This document shows, one piece after another, positions 34,279 to 43,325 of a stretch of DNA of 64,000 bases. The DNA lies in the NCBI GenBank assembly GCA_036419695.1, contig CP143946.1:4892001-4956000 (forward strand), given 5' to 3'. The notes beneath the pieces were generated by a model. The model was given only the letters and a program-made list of their open reading frames with translations. It did not search any database and was not told the DNA's origin. The DNA is from [Clostridium] symbiosum (GTDB lineage Bacteria; Bacillota; Clostridia; Lachnospirales; Lachnospiraceae). Made by a program: the position numbers and the translations under genes. Position 1 is the first letter of the stretch. The number at the start of each line of letters is the position of its first letter.

Positions 34279-35223
34279 CTATTCTGATTGGCCGGCGGCT
34301 GTCTGGCCTCCGTCCCGGACAATGTGTACGTCCATCTGGTTAAATGGAATTTCAATTCCGGCTTCGTCAAACGCCAGTTTTATTTTCTCCGTAATATCCC
34401 ATCTGGTCTTCCAGTAGTCCGCTGCCGCAACCCAGCCTCTTGCGCCAATCATCACCGAGCTGTCACCCAGGCTGTCTACAAACACTGTGATGTCGGAATC
34501 CTTTATAATCGCAGGGTGTTCTGTGTAAAGTTTTTCAAGTATCAGCTTTGCTTTCTTTAAATCGGACTGATATCCGATTCCCACGGTCAGGTCAAGTCTC
34601 CTCTTATCCATTGCCGTCACATTCGTGACGGTGGAATTGGCCAGCGTTCCGTTGGGAACCGTGATTGCCTTGTTGTCAACGGTAGCCAGTGTCGTATATA
34701 CGAGACCAATCATGGAAACCGTGCCCTCTCCCTGGGGACAGATGATGTAATCGCCAACCTTAAACGGTTTCATCATCAAAATCAGCACGCCGCCGGCGAA
34801 ATTGGCCAGGCTCTGCTGCAGGGAAAGGCTCAGCGCCAGGCTGGCCGTACCCAGGACTGCCAGAATGGATGTCGTGTTGACCCCAAGCTGTCCCAGTATA
34901 ATAAACACCAAAAGTGCATACAGGATGAATTCCGTAAGGGAACGGAGGAATTTGGAAACGCCAATCTCCACACCGGTCCGCTCAAAAGACGCATTCATCA
35001 TCTTCTGTACGATCCTTATCAGTTTTCTTCCTATCAGAAATATCAGCAGTGCAATAAACAGTTTCCATCCGAGGGACATCAAATCAGGTCCCAGGTCCGT
35101 CAGCATCTGCTTTATCATTCCCGGCTTCAGCTGCTGGAGATCCGAAATATCTCTGTTGATTGATTCCACCGCATCCGTTGCCGCCGTTCCGGCTGTCGCC
35201 AGCATAAATATATGTCCTGTCAT
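34279..35223 (-). CDS. MscS-type mechanosensitive channel
   Basis: 314 residues with three membrane helices in the first ~150; the pore helix TM3 (LAVLGTASLALSLSLQQSLANFAGGVLILMMKPFKVGDYI) carries the conserved Ala/Gly pattern, and the beta domain follows (NGTLANSTVTNVTAMDKRR). It opens on membrane tension to release osmolytes after downshock. Family-typical length. It begins 15 bp after glgB stops, so it may be expressed with it; glycogen and osmotic control are not otherwise linked. Confidence 0.92.
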   Translation of the reverse strand: MTGHIFMLATAGTAATDAVESINRDISDLQQLKPGMIKQMLTDLGPDLMSLGWKLFIALLIFLIGRKLIRIVQKMMNASFERTGVEIGVSKFLRSLTEFILYALLVFIILGQLGVNTTSILAVLGTASLALSLSLQQSLANFAGGVLILMMKPFKVGDYIICPQGEGTVSMIGLVYTTLATVDNKAITVPNGTLANSTVTNVTAMDKRRLDLTVGIGYQSDLKKAKLILEKLYTEHPAIIKDSDITVFVDSLGDSSVMIGARGWVAAADYWKTRWDITEKIKLAFDEAGIEIPFNQMDVHIVRDGGQTAAGQSE

Positions 35224-35238
35224 TCAGAATCTACCGCC

Positions 35239-37746
35239 TTACTTCTTTGTTCTCTTTTTCAGCGGTATTACATCCGCCGGTTTTCTTTCCGGTACCGGAG
35301 CGTTCCCGGGTTTTGCCCCGCTCTTTTTCTCCGCATTTGCCGCAGGTTTTACGGTTTCCGCTCTCTTTACATTCCCCGCAGTCTTTGCTGTATCCGCAGC
35401 CTTTACTGTATCCACGGTCTTTACTGTATCCGCAGTCTTTGCCGTGCTTTTGGATTTTGCATTTTTCACTGCCGTCTTTTTCTGTGTCTTCTGAACCGGT
35501 TTTGCGGCTTTCTCCGGGGTGCAGCTAAATACACATACACTCAGCGGAGGCACCTGAATCGTGATGGAATAGTCCCTTCCGTCACATTCCTCTTCCCTGG
35601 AAGTCTTGACTCTCGGGTTTCCCTTGCCGCTTCCGCCAAATTTCTTCGCTTCACTGTTGAAAATCTCTTTGTATTTTCCTTCAAATGGAACTCCCGTGAC
35701 ATACTTCTCATGGAGAACCGGAGCGAAATTACAAACAAAAAGAAGTGTTTCCTCTTTCTTATCCGTCTTTCTGATAAACGATACAATATTATTGGCCGAA
35801 TCCATGCAGTTGACCCACTCAAATCCTTCCGGATGATAATCATTGCGGTAGAAGGCCGGATGTGTCCGGTACAGATGGTTCAGTTCTTTCACATATTCCT
35901 TCATCTCGCTGTGGAGCGGGTATTCAAGAAGGTTCCACTCCAGCTCCGCATTCTCATTCCATTCATTAAGCTGGCCGAAATCCTGGCCCATGAACAGGAG
36001 CTTCTTGCCAGGATGGCCCATCATGAATCCGTAGGCTGCCCTCAGGTTGGCAAACTTCTCTTCCATCGTCTGTCCGGGCATCTTACCCACCATGGAACCT
36101 TTGCCATGAACCACCTCATCGTGTGAGAATACCAGGATAAAATCTTCACTGTATGCATACAACATACTAAATGTCAATTCACTGTAGTGATGGCATCTGA
36201 AGAACGGATCGTATTTCATATATTCCAGGAAATCGTTCATCCATCCCATATTCCACTTATAGTCAAATCCCAGGCCGTCCTCCTTGACCGTTCCGGTGAT
36301 CTTCGGCCAGGCCGTAGATTCCTCGGCGATCAGGACTGCCCCGTCTTTTCTTCCTTTAAATACGGAATTCAGGTGTTTTAAGAATTCCACCGCCTCCAGG
36401 TTCTCGTGGCCGCCGTAGATATTGGCAACCCATTCTCCCGGATTCTTGCCGTAATCGAGATAGAGCATGGATGCCACCGCGTCAAACCTGATTCCGTCCG
36501 CGTGATAGCGGTCGGCCCAGAACATCGCGTTGGCGATCAGGAAGTTGGAAACTCCCGGCCTTCCGTAATTATAAATTAAAGTTCCCCAATGAGGGTGTGA
36601 ACCCTTTCTCGGATCCTTGTGCTCATAAACGCAGGTGCCGTCAAATTGGGCCATGCCCCAGGCATCCCTTGGAAAGTGGGCCGGCACCCAGTCCAGGATC
36701 ACTCCGATCCCCTGGCCGTGCATATAGTCCATAAAATACATGAAATCATCGGGCGTGCCGAAACGGCTTGTAGGTGCATAATAACCGGTCACCTGGTATC
36801 CCCATGACGCATCCAGCGGATGTTCCATCACCGGCATCAACTCCACATGGGTATATCCCATCTCTTTCACATATTCGGCCAGCTTCACCGCTATCTCACG
36901 GTAATTGTAGAACTCGGATCCTACAATCTCGCTGCCCATATCGTCCACTGTGATCGGCTTGCGCATCCAGGAGCCCAGATGAACCTCATAGACCGACATC
37001 GGGTTTGTCTTGGTATCGGTCTTTGCACGTTTGTCCATCCATTCCCTGTCGTTCCATTCATACTGGTTCAAATCCCAGACCACCGACGCCGTGTTCGGCC
37101 TGAGTTCCGCATAGTTGGCATACGGGTCCGCCTTCAGGGCCGGATCCCCGTTCCTGAACTTCACTTCGTATTTGTATACGGCGCCCTTCTTCACTCCGGG
37201 AATGAATAACTCAAATATGCCGGATTCCCCCAGTTTTCTCATCTGGTGCCTCCGTCCGTCCCAGAGGTTGAAATCACCCACTACGCTGACGCGCATCGCG
37301 CAGGGAGCCCACACGGAAAAATAAACGCCAGGCGTTCCCTTAACCGTCATCGGATGGGCGCCCATCTTATTATAGATTCCATAGTGGATTCCGGCCTCGA
37401 ACTTCTTTAAATCCGAATCGGTAAACTGAGGCGCAAATGAATATGGATCATGAATCTCACTCAGGGTTCCGTTATCGTAAAATACCAGCAGCGTATATTC
37501 AGCCAGAGTTTTTCTCGGTATCAGCGCCGCAAAGAAACCCGCGTCGTCCGCCAGTTCCATCTGATATTTCTTCCCTGTTGAAGTTATCTTAACTGTGATA
37601 TCCCTGGCAGTCGGAATAAATGCCTGTACCAGCATACCTTCCTCTGTCATGTGGGCACCCAGCATATTATGCGGATTGGAAGCTTCTGAATATACCAGTT
37701 CCTCGATTCCGGCCCAGTCCATCAAGTCGTATAATGTTTTATCCAT
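35239..37746 (-). CDS. glgB: 1,4-alpha-glucan branching enzyme
   Basis: 835 residues. It has an N-terminal CBM48-like region (YFSVWAPCAMRVSVVGDFNLWDGR, ~141-165) and a GH13 barrel with the nucleophile Asp422 in DGIRFDAVASM, the acid Glu475 in LIAEES and the His542-Asp543 pair in SHDEVVHGKGS. It makes alpha-1,6 branches in glycogen. The core ends near residue 755; an extra ~80-residue Lys/Ala/Thr tail of six-residue repeats (KTADTV-like, 18-bp units) is unusual for GlgB and may be a disordered anchor. No other glycogen genes adjoin. Confidence 0.94.
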   Translation of the reverse strand: MDKTLYDLMDWAGIEELVYSEASNPHNMLGAHMTEEGMLVQAFIPTARDITVKITSTGKKYQMELADDAGFFAALIPRKTLAEYTLLVFYDNGTLSEIHDPYSFAPQFTDSDLKKFEAGIHYGIYNKMGAHPMTVKGTPGVYFSVWAPCAMRVSVVGDFNLWDGRRHQMRKLGESGIFELFIPGVKKGAVYKYEVKFRNGDPALKADPYANYAELRPNTASVVWDLNQYEWNDREWMDKRAKTDTKTNPMSVYEVHLGSWMRKPITVDDMGSEIVGSEFYNYREIAVKLAEYVKEMGYTHVELMPVMEHPLDASWGYQVTGYYAPTSRFGTPDDFMYFMDYMHGQGIGVILDWVPAHFPRDAWGMAQFDGTCVYEHKDPRKGSHPHWGTLIYNYGRPGVSNFLIANAMFWADRYHADGIRFDAVASMLYLDYGKNPGEWVANIYGGHENLEAVEFLKHLNSVFKGRKDGAVLIAEESTAWPKITGTVKEDGLGFDYKWNMGWMNDFLEYMKYDPFFRCHHYSELTFSMLYAYSEDFILVFSHDEVVHGKGSMVGKMPGQTMEEKFANLRAAYGFMMGHPGKKLLFMGQDFGQLNEWNENAELEWNLLEYPLHSEMKEYVKELNHLYRTHPAFYRNDYHPEGFEWVNCMDSANNIVSFIRKTDKKEETLLFVCNFAPVLHEKYVTGVPFEGKYKEIFNSEAKKFGGSGKGNPRVKTSREEECDGRDYSITIQVPPLSVCVFSCTPEKAAKPVQKTQKKTAVKNAKSKSTAKTADTVKTVDTVKAADTAKTAGNVKRAETVKPAANAEKKSGAKPGNAPVPERKPADVIPLKKRTKK

Positions 37747-37781
37747 AAATACGCCTCCTTTTTCCTACCTGTTTTATCTTC

Positions 37782-37810
37782 ATTCTATCATCCTGAATTA
37801 AATAATACAA
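37782..37810 (-). promoter_or_regulatory. Probable promoter for glgB
   Basis: On the minus strand: TTGTAT (37805-37810), 17-bp spacer, TAGAAT (37782-37787), about 35 bp before the start codon, which has AAAGGAGG. The -35 box is imperfect. Confidence 0.5.
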
Positions 37811-37860
37811 TCACTTTACCCTAATTTTAGATTTGCCATCCGTTACTGTTCACTCCATGC

Positions 37861-38934
37861 TCAGTCACACGCCGCAGTCCGCCCCGCCGCTCCCGACAGG
37901 TACCAGGCCAGCATAAGATCCACCGCCCTGCCGTAGCTCCTCACGCCGTCGGCCTGGCTGTTTGCCTTTAAATACGTGTTGTTCAGCGTCTCGGCCGCCT
38001 TAGAAACCTTTGAGTCAAACCGCTCCCAGAACGCAGTATTTTCGCGCAGATCTTCCTGTACCTCCGGCCTCAGCCTGTTCCAATATCCGGCATACGACCC
38101 ATGATTTACCTCCGCCAGGGCATTACCCGCATAAATCCACCCCATCAGGCAGCCGCTGTAGCGGTATTCACCGTCATCCGCCCCAATACAGGCCAGAAAA
38201 CCGATAAAATTCGCTTCGTCCTCTCTCATAAATCCTCTCAGATGGGAAAGTTCATGGCAGACCGTATGAGGAATGTTGTACGGGGTCATTTCCGCATTGT
38301 AATTGGCCTCCACCGTGAAAGGGGAATAAATCCCGCTCAGCTGCTGTACCGACAAAATCCTGGATATCAGGAGGGGTTTTGGAACCGGATAATAACCGGA
38401 GAGCTGGGGATACTGTTCTCCCAGCTTATTCATTGCCCTGACCGCCTTACGCTGAATCGCGGCTTTCGTCTGCGTGCCGGTCTCTGTATACGCCGCATTC
38501 ACCTCGTCGGTGAGCCATCCCAAAAGCGCTTCCAGCTCCTCCTCGGAATACCGGCCGGCCCTGTATTCCAGATAATTTGAAAACGGACGGCGGTAATAAT
38601 TCACTCCACAGTTGACCGTATAAATAAAAAACAAAGCTGAAATTAAAAAGAATGTACCCGTAGCCATCTTTTTCCAGTCCTTCAGGTGACGGATGCCGTA
38701 GACTGCACAGGCCAGAAACAGAATATAGATAAGAAGTTCTACCACAGAAAAGGGAAACAGACCGAAAAATCGGGCAAATGCGCCGGAGAGGGGCGGATAA
38801 ACATAGTCCGCATACCACGGACCAAACCAGGCTGTCCTGCGCGCAAGCATCTGCAGGGCAGCCGAGACGGCCAGCAGGATAATCCCTGCCGCAAGCAGTG
38901 TAAATTCTCTGTTTTTCCTCATTCTTACCCACAT
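37861..38934 (-). CDS. DUF3810 membrane protein with zinc-protease motif
   Basis: 357 residues with three membrane helices in the first ~110 (starts at 11-28, 63-82, 92-108) and an extracytoplasmic C-terminal domain. H227-E-L-S-H231 with a downstream EDEANF fits a gluzincin-like metal site (HExxH plus Glu). The sequence NCGVNYYRRPFSNYL and TPYNIPHTVCHELSHLRGFMREDEANF is the conserved core of DUF3810. Biochemical function unknown; it could be a membrane peptidase. GGGGAAG precedes ATG 38934. Divergent from the signal peptidase gene. Confidence 0.85.
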   Translation of the reverse strand: MWVRMRKNREFTLLAAGIILLAVSAALQMLARRTAWFGPWYADYVYPPLSGAFARFFGLFPFSVVELLIYILFLACAVYGIRHLKDWKKMATGTFFLISALFFIYTVNCGVNYYRRPFSNYLEYRAGRYSEEELEALLGWLTDEVNAAYTETGTQTKAAIQRKAVRAMNKLGEQYPQLSGYYPVPKPLLISRILSVQQLSGIYSPFTVEANYNAEMTPYNIPHTVCHELSHLRGFMREDEANFIGFLACIGADDGEYRYSGCLMGWIYAGNALAEVNHGSYAGYWNRLRPEVQEDLRENTAFWERFDSKVSKAAETLNNTYLKANSQADGVRSYGRAVDLMLAWYLSGAAGRTAACD

Positions 38935-39000
38935 ATTTCTTCCCCTTATCCCGAAAAATGGAAAAAAACCTTACCATTTGTGAAATTTCTTCAAAAAAAC

Positions 39001-39029
39001 TTGATAAATCAAAAAAACTCATATACACT
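39001..39029 (+). promoter_or_regulatory. Promoter for signal peptidase I
   Basis: TTGATA (39001-39006), 17-bp spacer, TACACT (39024-39029), 42 bp before ATG 39072, within the short divergent region with the DUF3810 gene. Confidence 0.65.
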
Positions 39030-39071
39030 ATTATATTGCAAACTAAACTCATTCGTCAAACAGGAGATACT

Positions 39072-39971
39072 ATGAAAAATATAGAAAAAAATAAGCAGGA
39101 GGCCGATCTCGGAAGCGAAACGGTTCCTGCTGCCACGGAAGGTGAGTCAGACCTCACGGGCCTTGCTGCCGTGAAGGATGAATCAGACCTGACGGGCTCT
39201 GCGGCCACGGATGGCGAGTCAGACCTGACGGTTCCCGCGGCCGCGGAGGGTAAATCAGGCCTGGCGGGCCCTGTAGCCGCAGAGGACGGAGCCGGCCTGA
39301 TGGATCCTGCACCGGGAGCCCTGGCAGAAGAGCTGGAAAAAGAGCTGGCCAGGAACACGGTCAAAAGCGGACTTCCTGGGCAGGACGCGGAGAACCATAC
39401 TCCCACATCTGCAAAAGGGAAGAAAGATAAAGAACCCATCAACTGGAAAGCCGAGATTATCAGCTGGATTCAGGTCCTTGTAACGGCCGCCCTTATCGCC
39501 TTTGTCATTGACCGATACATTATAGCCAACAGCCAGGTCCCGACGGGTTCCATGGAAACCACCATCATGCCGGGTGACCGCGTGATCGGTTCCCGTTTAA
39601 GCTACACCTTCGGGGAAGCCGAGAGAGGCGACATTGCAATCTTCATCTATCCGGACGATGCCGACAAAGGCATTACCACCTACTATGTAAAGCGGGTGAT
39701 TGGAATGCCGGGAGATACCATCGATATTATCGACGGGAAGATTTATATCAACGGCTCTGATACCCCTCTGGATGAACCTTATCTCCACGAAGAGATGGAG
39801 GAGGAACCGCCGCAGCACTATGAAGTCCCGGAAAATTCCTATTTCATGATGGGAGACAACCGGAACTACTCCAACGACTCCAGGCGTTGGAAAAATAAAT
39901 TTGTAGCCGAGGATCAGCTGGTAGCAAAGGTTCTGTTCCAGTATTATCCAAAGATACGGAAACTTGAATAG
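39072..39971 (+). CDS. lepB: Signal peptidase I with repetitive acidic N-terminal extension
   Basis: 299 residues from ATG 39072 (AGGAG at 39062-39066). The first ~120 residues are an acidic Ala/Gly/Asp-rich cytosolic extension that contains four 12-residue repeats (residues 25-72, ESDLTG-type). One membrane helix (~132-152) follows, then the catalytic part: Ser160 in VPTGSMETTI and the general base Lys207 in YYVKRVIGMPGDTI, and the MMGDNRNYSNDSR box. It cleaves signal peptides at the outer face of the membrane. The extension is far longer than the typical ~10-20 residues. An in-frame upstream ATG (38958) is ignored for lack of an RBS. Confidence 0.92.
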   Translation: MKNIEKNKQEADLGSETVPAATEGESDLTGLAAVKDESDLTGSAATDGESDLTVPAAAEGKSGLAGPVAAEDGAGLMDPAPGALAEELEKELARNTVKSGLPGQDAENHTPTSAKGKKDKEPINWKAEIISWIQVLVTAALIAFVIDRYIIANSQVPTGSMETTIMPGDRVIGSRLSYTFGEAERGDIAIFIYPDDADKGITTYYVKRVIGMPGDTIDIIDGKIYINGSDTPLDEPYLHEEMEEEPPQHYEVPENSYFMMGDNRNYSNDSRRWKNKFVAEDQLVAKVLFQYYPKIRKLE

Positions 39972-40057
39972 AGTTACTTTTCACACCGCAGAACTCGGGA
40001 TTTTCACAAAATACACGTGAAACACCTCGCGGAATGCATCCCGGGTGAACAGTAACT
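39972..40057. repeat. Palindromic repeat with GTTACTGTTCAC-type ends
   Basis: AGTTACTTTTCAC (39972-39984) pairs with GTGAACAGTAACT (40045-40057), 12 of 13, enclosing 60 bp with further weak stems (CGCAGAACTCGGG and CGCGGAATGCATCCCGGG). It lies between lepB and the aspartate kinase gene. The inner CGCAGAACTCGG also appears in reverse near 4161-4172. Confidence 0.55.
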
Positions 40058-40124
40058 TGAATAGGAGCATCAGGATATTATAATAAAAAATAATCTTTAA
40101 TCCTACATTACGAGGGAGGAACTT

Positions 40125-41444
40125 ATGAAAAAAGTTGTAAAATTCGGCGGCAGTTCCCTTGCCAGTGCGAAACAGTTCAAAAAAGTAGGCGATATCATCC
40201 GTTCCGATAAGGCGAGGCGCTACGTCGTTCCGTCCGCACCGGGCAAGCGCAGTAAAACAGACGAAAAAGTAACAGATATGCTCTATGCCTGTTACGATGC
40301 GGCATCCACCGGAGGAAGCTACGGAAAGATTTTTTCCAAAATCAAAGACCGCTATGAACAGATTATCGAAGGTCTTTCGCTCAACCTGAACCTGGATTTT
40401 GAATTCAAAAAGATCGAAGAAGACTTCATTGCCAAAAAGGGCCGCGACTATGCAGCTTCCCGAGGCGAATATTTAAACGGTATTGTCATGGCCAACTATC
40501 TCGGCTTTGAGTTCGTCGATGCCGCGGAAGTGATTTTCTTTGATGAAAACGGCAGTTTTCTGTCCGATAAAACCGACGCGGAATTATCACAGCGCCTCGA
40601 CCATATCGAGCGCGCCGTTATCCCCGGATTCTACGGCTCCAAACCGGACGGCAGCATCAAGACGTTCTCCAGAGGCGGTTCCGATGTGACAGGTTCTATC
40701 GTCGCAAAAGCGATTCATGCCGATATCTACGAGAACTGGACCGATGTTTCCGGATTCCTTGTCACAGATCCCCGTCTTGTGGAGAATCCTGAACCAATTG
40801 AGACCATTACATACCGCGAGCTTCGTGAGCTGGCCTACATGGGCGCCAGCGTTCTCCATGAGGACGCCATTTTCCCGGTCCGCAAGGAAGGAATTCCGAT
40901 TAATATCAGAAACACCAACAAACCGGATGATATGGGAACGCTTATCGTGGAGAGCACCTGCCGCAAGCCGAAATATGTTATCACAGGTATTGCAGGCAAA
41001 AAAGGGTTCTGCTCCATCAATATTGAAAAAGCCATGATGAACTCAGAGATTGGATTTGGAAGAAAGGTTCTGGATGTTTTTGAAAAATACGGCATCTCCT
41101 TTGAGCACATGCCTTCCGGTATCGACACCATGACAATCTTCGTACACCAGGACGAATTCGTAGAGTTTGAACAGTCTGTTATCGCAGGCATCCACCGTGC
41201 GGTACAGCCGGATTCCGTAGACCTTGAGTCCGACCTGGCGCTGATCGCCGTAGTGGGACGCGGGATGAAATCCGCCCGCGGTACAGCCGGAAGAATCTTC
41301 TCCGCTCTTGCCCATGCCCGTGTCAACGTAAAAATGATCGACCAGGGTTCCAGTGAGCTCAACATCATTATCGGTGTAAAGAACGACGACTTTGAACCTG
41401 CCATCAAGGCAATTTACGATATCTTTATCACGGCTGAGATGTAA
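40125..41444 (+). CDS. lysC: Aspartate kinase
   Basis: 439 residues. It opens KKVVKFGGSSLASA, the ATP/aspartate site of aspartokinases, and continues with TFSRGGSDVTGSIVAKAI. Two ACT domains occupy about 300-439 (ITGIAGKKGFCSINIEKA; LALIAVVGRGMKSARGTAGRIFSALAHARVNVKMIDQGSSELNIIIGV) and give feedback control by lysine and/or threonine. It makes aspartyl phosphate, the first step to lysine, methionine, threonine and diaminopimelate. The 150-nt leader is too short for a lysine riboswitch and shows none. A strong terminator follows. Confidence 0.95.
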   Translation: MKKVVKFGGSSLASAKQFKKVGDIIRSDKARRYVVPSAPGKRSKTDEKVTDMLYACYDAASTGGSYGKIFSKIKDRYEQIIEGLSLNLNLDFEFKKIEEDFIAKKGRDYAASRGEYLNGIVMANYLGFEFVDAAEVIFFDENGSFLSDKTDAELSQRLDHIERAVIPGFYGSKPDGSIKTFSRGGSDVTGSIVAKAIHADIYENWTDVSGFLVTDPRLVENPEPIETITYRELRELAYMGASVLHEDAIFPVRKEGIPINIRNTNKPDDMGTLIVESTCRKPKYVITGIAGKKGFCSINIEKAMMNSEIGFGRKVLDVFEKYGISFEHMPSGIDTMTIFVHQDEFVEFEQSVIAGIHRAVQPDSVDLESDLALIAVVGRGMKSARGTAGRIFSALAHARVNVKMIDQGSSELNIIIGVKNDDFEPAIKAIYDIFITAEM

Positions 41445-41460
41445 GCCGCTGATGCAGTAA

Positions 41461-41504
41461 AAGAACCCCGGAATCATCCGATGATGATATCCGGGGTTCT
41501 TTTA
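41461..41504 (+). terminator. Terminator of the aspartate kinase gene
   Basis: AAGAACCCCGGA pairs with TCCGGGGTTCTT, followed by TTATT, 16 bp after the stop codon. Confidence 0.9.
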
Positions 41505-41513
41505 TTGGATGGC

Positions 41514-41549
41514 AACGAAAAGCACGCCTGGGGAAGCGTGCTTTTCGTT
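41514..41549 (-). terminator. Terminator of the histidine kinase gene
   Basis: AACGAAAAGCACGC (41514-41527) pairs with GCGTGCTTTTCGTT (41536-41549), a perfect 14-bp stem immediately downstream (minus strand) of the kinase stop at 41553. Confidence 0.8.
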
Positions 41550-41552
41550 GTA

Positions 41553-43325
41553 TTACTCTGTCTTGTCCGGTGCATATCCGCGGTCCGGCTCTTCTACGTT
41601 AAAATCCTCTACAATCATTTCAGCCTCTGTGCTTTCAGGCATTCTGGAGCGTTCCCACCGGAGCTTAACTTTGAACAGATCCGCCTCGTTCCCGACTTCC
41701 ATCGTACCCTTCTGGAGTTCCATAAAACTCTTTGCAATGGCAAGGCCCAGTCCGGACCCCTCCGTGTTTCTGGATTCATCGCCTCTCACAAACCGTTCCG
41801 TAATGTCCTTGCCCACAAGTGATATCTCGGTAGCCGAAATATTCTTCATGGATACGGTGACCACTTCCCCGTCATCCGTTATCTCCACATAGGCTCTCGT
41901 CCCCGGCATTGCATACTTCACAATGTTCACCAGCAGGTTTTCAAATATCCTGTATGTCTTCTCGCTGTCCAGCACCAGCACGGCCTTTTCCTCCGGTAAA
42001 TTCCAGCGGAACTCTATCTCCGACCGGCTGATTTTATCTTCCAGCTCCAGCCTTACCTGCTTCATCAGGCTTACGATATCCACATCCACCAGATGCAGCG
42101 TTACATTATTGCTGTTGGCCTTGCTGATTTCAAACAGATCCTCAATCAGGCTTTTCAGCCTCATGGATTTCTGGTCCAGGATCCGGATGTAGCTGCGGCG
42201 CTCCTCCTCCGTGATTCCCTCTTTCTGCAACAGGTTAACATAAGTAATAATCGCCGTCAACGGTGTCTTCAGATCATGGGAGACATTGGTAATCAGTTCC
42301 GTCTTCATGCTCTGGCTCTTTACCTCCTCGTCCACGGCCTTTTTAAATCCGTCCTTGATTTTGGTAATCTCTTCCTTCAGAGGCTCAAATATGCCCAAAT
42401 CCTCATTTATCTCAATGTCCAGGTTGCCCTCGGCGATTTTGCCCGTTGCCTTAAGAAGCACCTCGTATTTCTCCTGCATCCCGTCATAAATTCTTCTAAG
42501 CAGGAAAAACAGGACAACCGAGTAAATAAGAAGGCCAAATATACCGAAAAACCAGAAACAGCTGATTACGGTAAGAAGTACGAAATTCACTCCGACTATT
42601 TTTAAAAGAAGCTTAGTCTGCTTATCCCTGAAATCCACAGAGCCGACGAGACCGCAGGTTTTCTCCACGGCGTTCTTGCCTCCCATGAACAGCCAGCCCA
42701 CAAGCGTACGCTCTTTCAGCCAGCGCTTCAGGCCCAGTGTAAAGATAGAATCCATGCTTACGACAAACCAGTATATAAACGACAGCCCGATGAACCACAC
42801 TACTGCATTGAGCCCCATCACCAGGCCAGTTGCCTGGTCGGGGGTAAAGTTGAATTCCTGGATAAATTCACCGGCAAAGCCGCCGGTAACCGTACCCATT
42901 ATCATGTCAAACATCACGTATCCGCTGTCGGCCGTCAGAGCAATCGCCAAACCGCCGATCATAATCAGTATTTCAAACGGAACCGAGAAGATTTTGCGCT
43001 CCGTCAGCCCAAGCGGCTTAATCAGCCCCATGATAAACGCCAGCGCCGCCGTCAGGAAGGAAAAGCCGAGTACCATCCAGGCCGCCACCTGTTCAAACTT
43101 CCAGTAATCATGGAAAACATACTCCTGTCCGTTTATCGTCATACAGTATCCATCATAAACATCATAGTCCATCGCAGAGGAAAGGCTGTTTACCTTTTCC
43201 GCATTTATAAACACCTGCTCTTTCAGCCACGGATAAGCGGCCATTGCGCCCGCCGTAAGAGCTATCACTGTAATGAGTGCCAGTATGACACCCAGACTAT
43301 TGTAATTTCTCGATTTTGTATCCAA
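41553..43325 (-). CDS. Sensor histidine kinase
   Basis: 590 residues, apparently from a TTG at 43325 with a G-rich RBS. About six membrane helices occupy the first ~270 residues (e.g. LGVILALITVIALTAGAMAAY, VVWFIGLSFIYWFVV), a multi-pass sensor rather than a simple loop. A HAMP-like linker leads to the HisKA site TELITNVSHDLKTPLTAIITY and the ATP-binding lobe (FENLLVNIVKYAM, GSGLGLAIAK). The usual N-box Asn-Lys appears as NIVKYA. It works with the response regulator whose gene overlaps it by 29 bp. The signal is unknown. Confidence 0.9.
   Translation of the reverse strand: MDTKSRNYNSLGVILALITVIALTAGAMAAYPWLKEQVFINAEKVNSLSSAMDYDVYDGYCMTINGQEYVFHDYWKFEQVAAWMVLGFSFLTAALAFIMGLIKPLGLTERKIFSVPFEILIMIGGLAIALTADSGYVMFDMIMGTVTGGFAGEFIQEFNFTPDQATGLVMGLNAVVWFIGLSFIYWFVVSMDSIFTLGLKRWLKERTLVGWLFMGGKNAVEKTCGLVGSVDFRDKQTKLLLKIVGVNFVLLTVISCFWFFGIFGLLIYSVVLFFLLRRIYDGMQEKYEVLLKATGKIAEGNLDIEINEDLGIFEPLKEEITKIKDGFKKAVDEEVKSQSMKTELITNVSHDLKTPLTAIITYVNLLQKEGITEEERRSYIRILDQKSMRLKSLIEDLFEISKANSNNVTLHLVDVDIVSLMKQVRLELEDKISRSEIEFRWNLPEEKAVLVLDSEKTYRIFENLLVNIVKYAMPGTRAYVEITDDGEVVTVSMKNISATEISLVGKDITERFVRGDESRNTEGSGLGLAIAKSFMELQKGTMEVGNEADLFKVKLRWERSRMPESTEAEMIVEDFNVEEPDRGYAPDKTE

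Noticed and set aside
39972..40124. Lysine riboswitch upstream of the aspartate kinase gene
   Set aside because: The leader is only ~150 nt, too short for the L-box (about 170 nt plus platform), and the sequence is a simple palindrome without L-box core motifs.
12086..43325. Shared 29-bp overlaps at three gene pairs (LysR/VWA, NUDIX/HAD, regulator/kinase) as a common mechanism
   Set aside because: The identical length is most likely coincidence; the three junctions share no sequence, and one start is an uncertain TTG.
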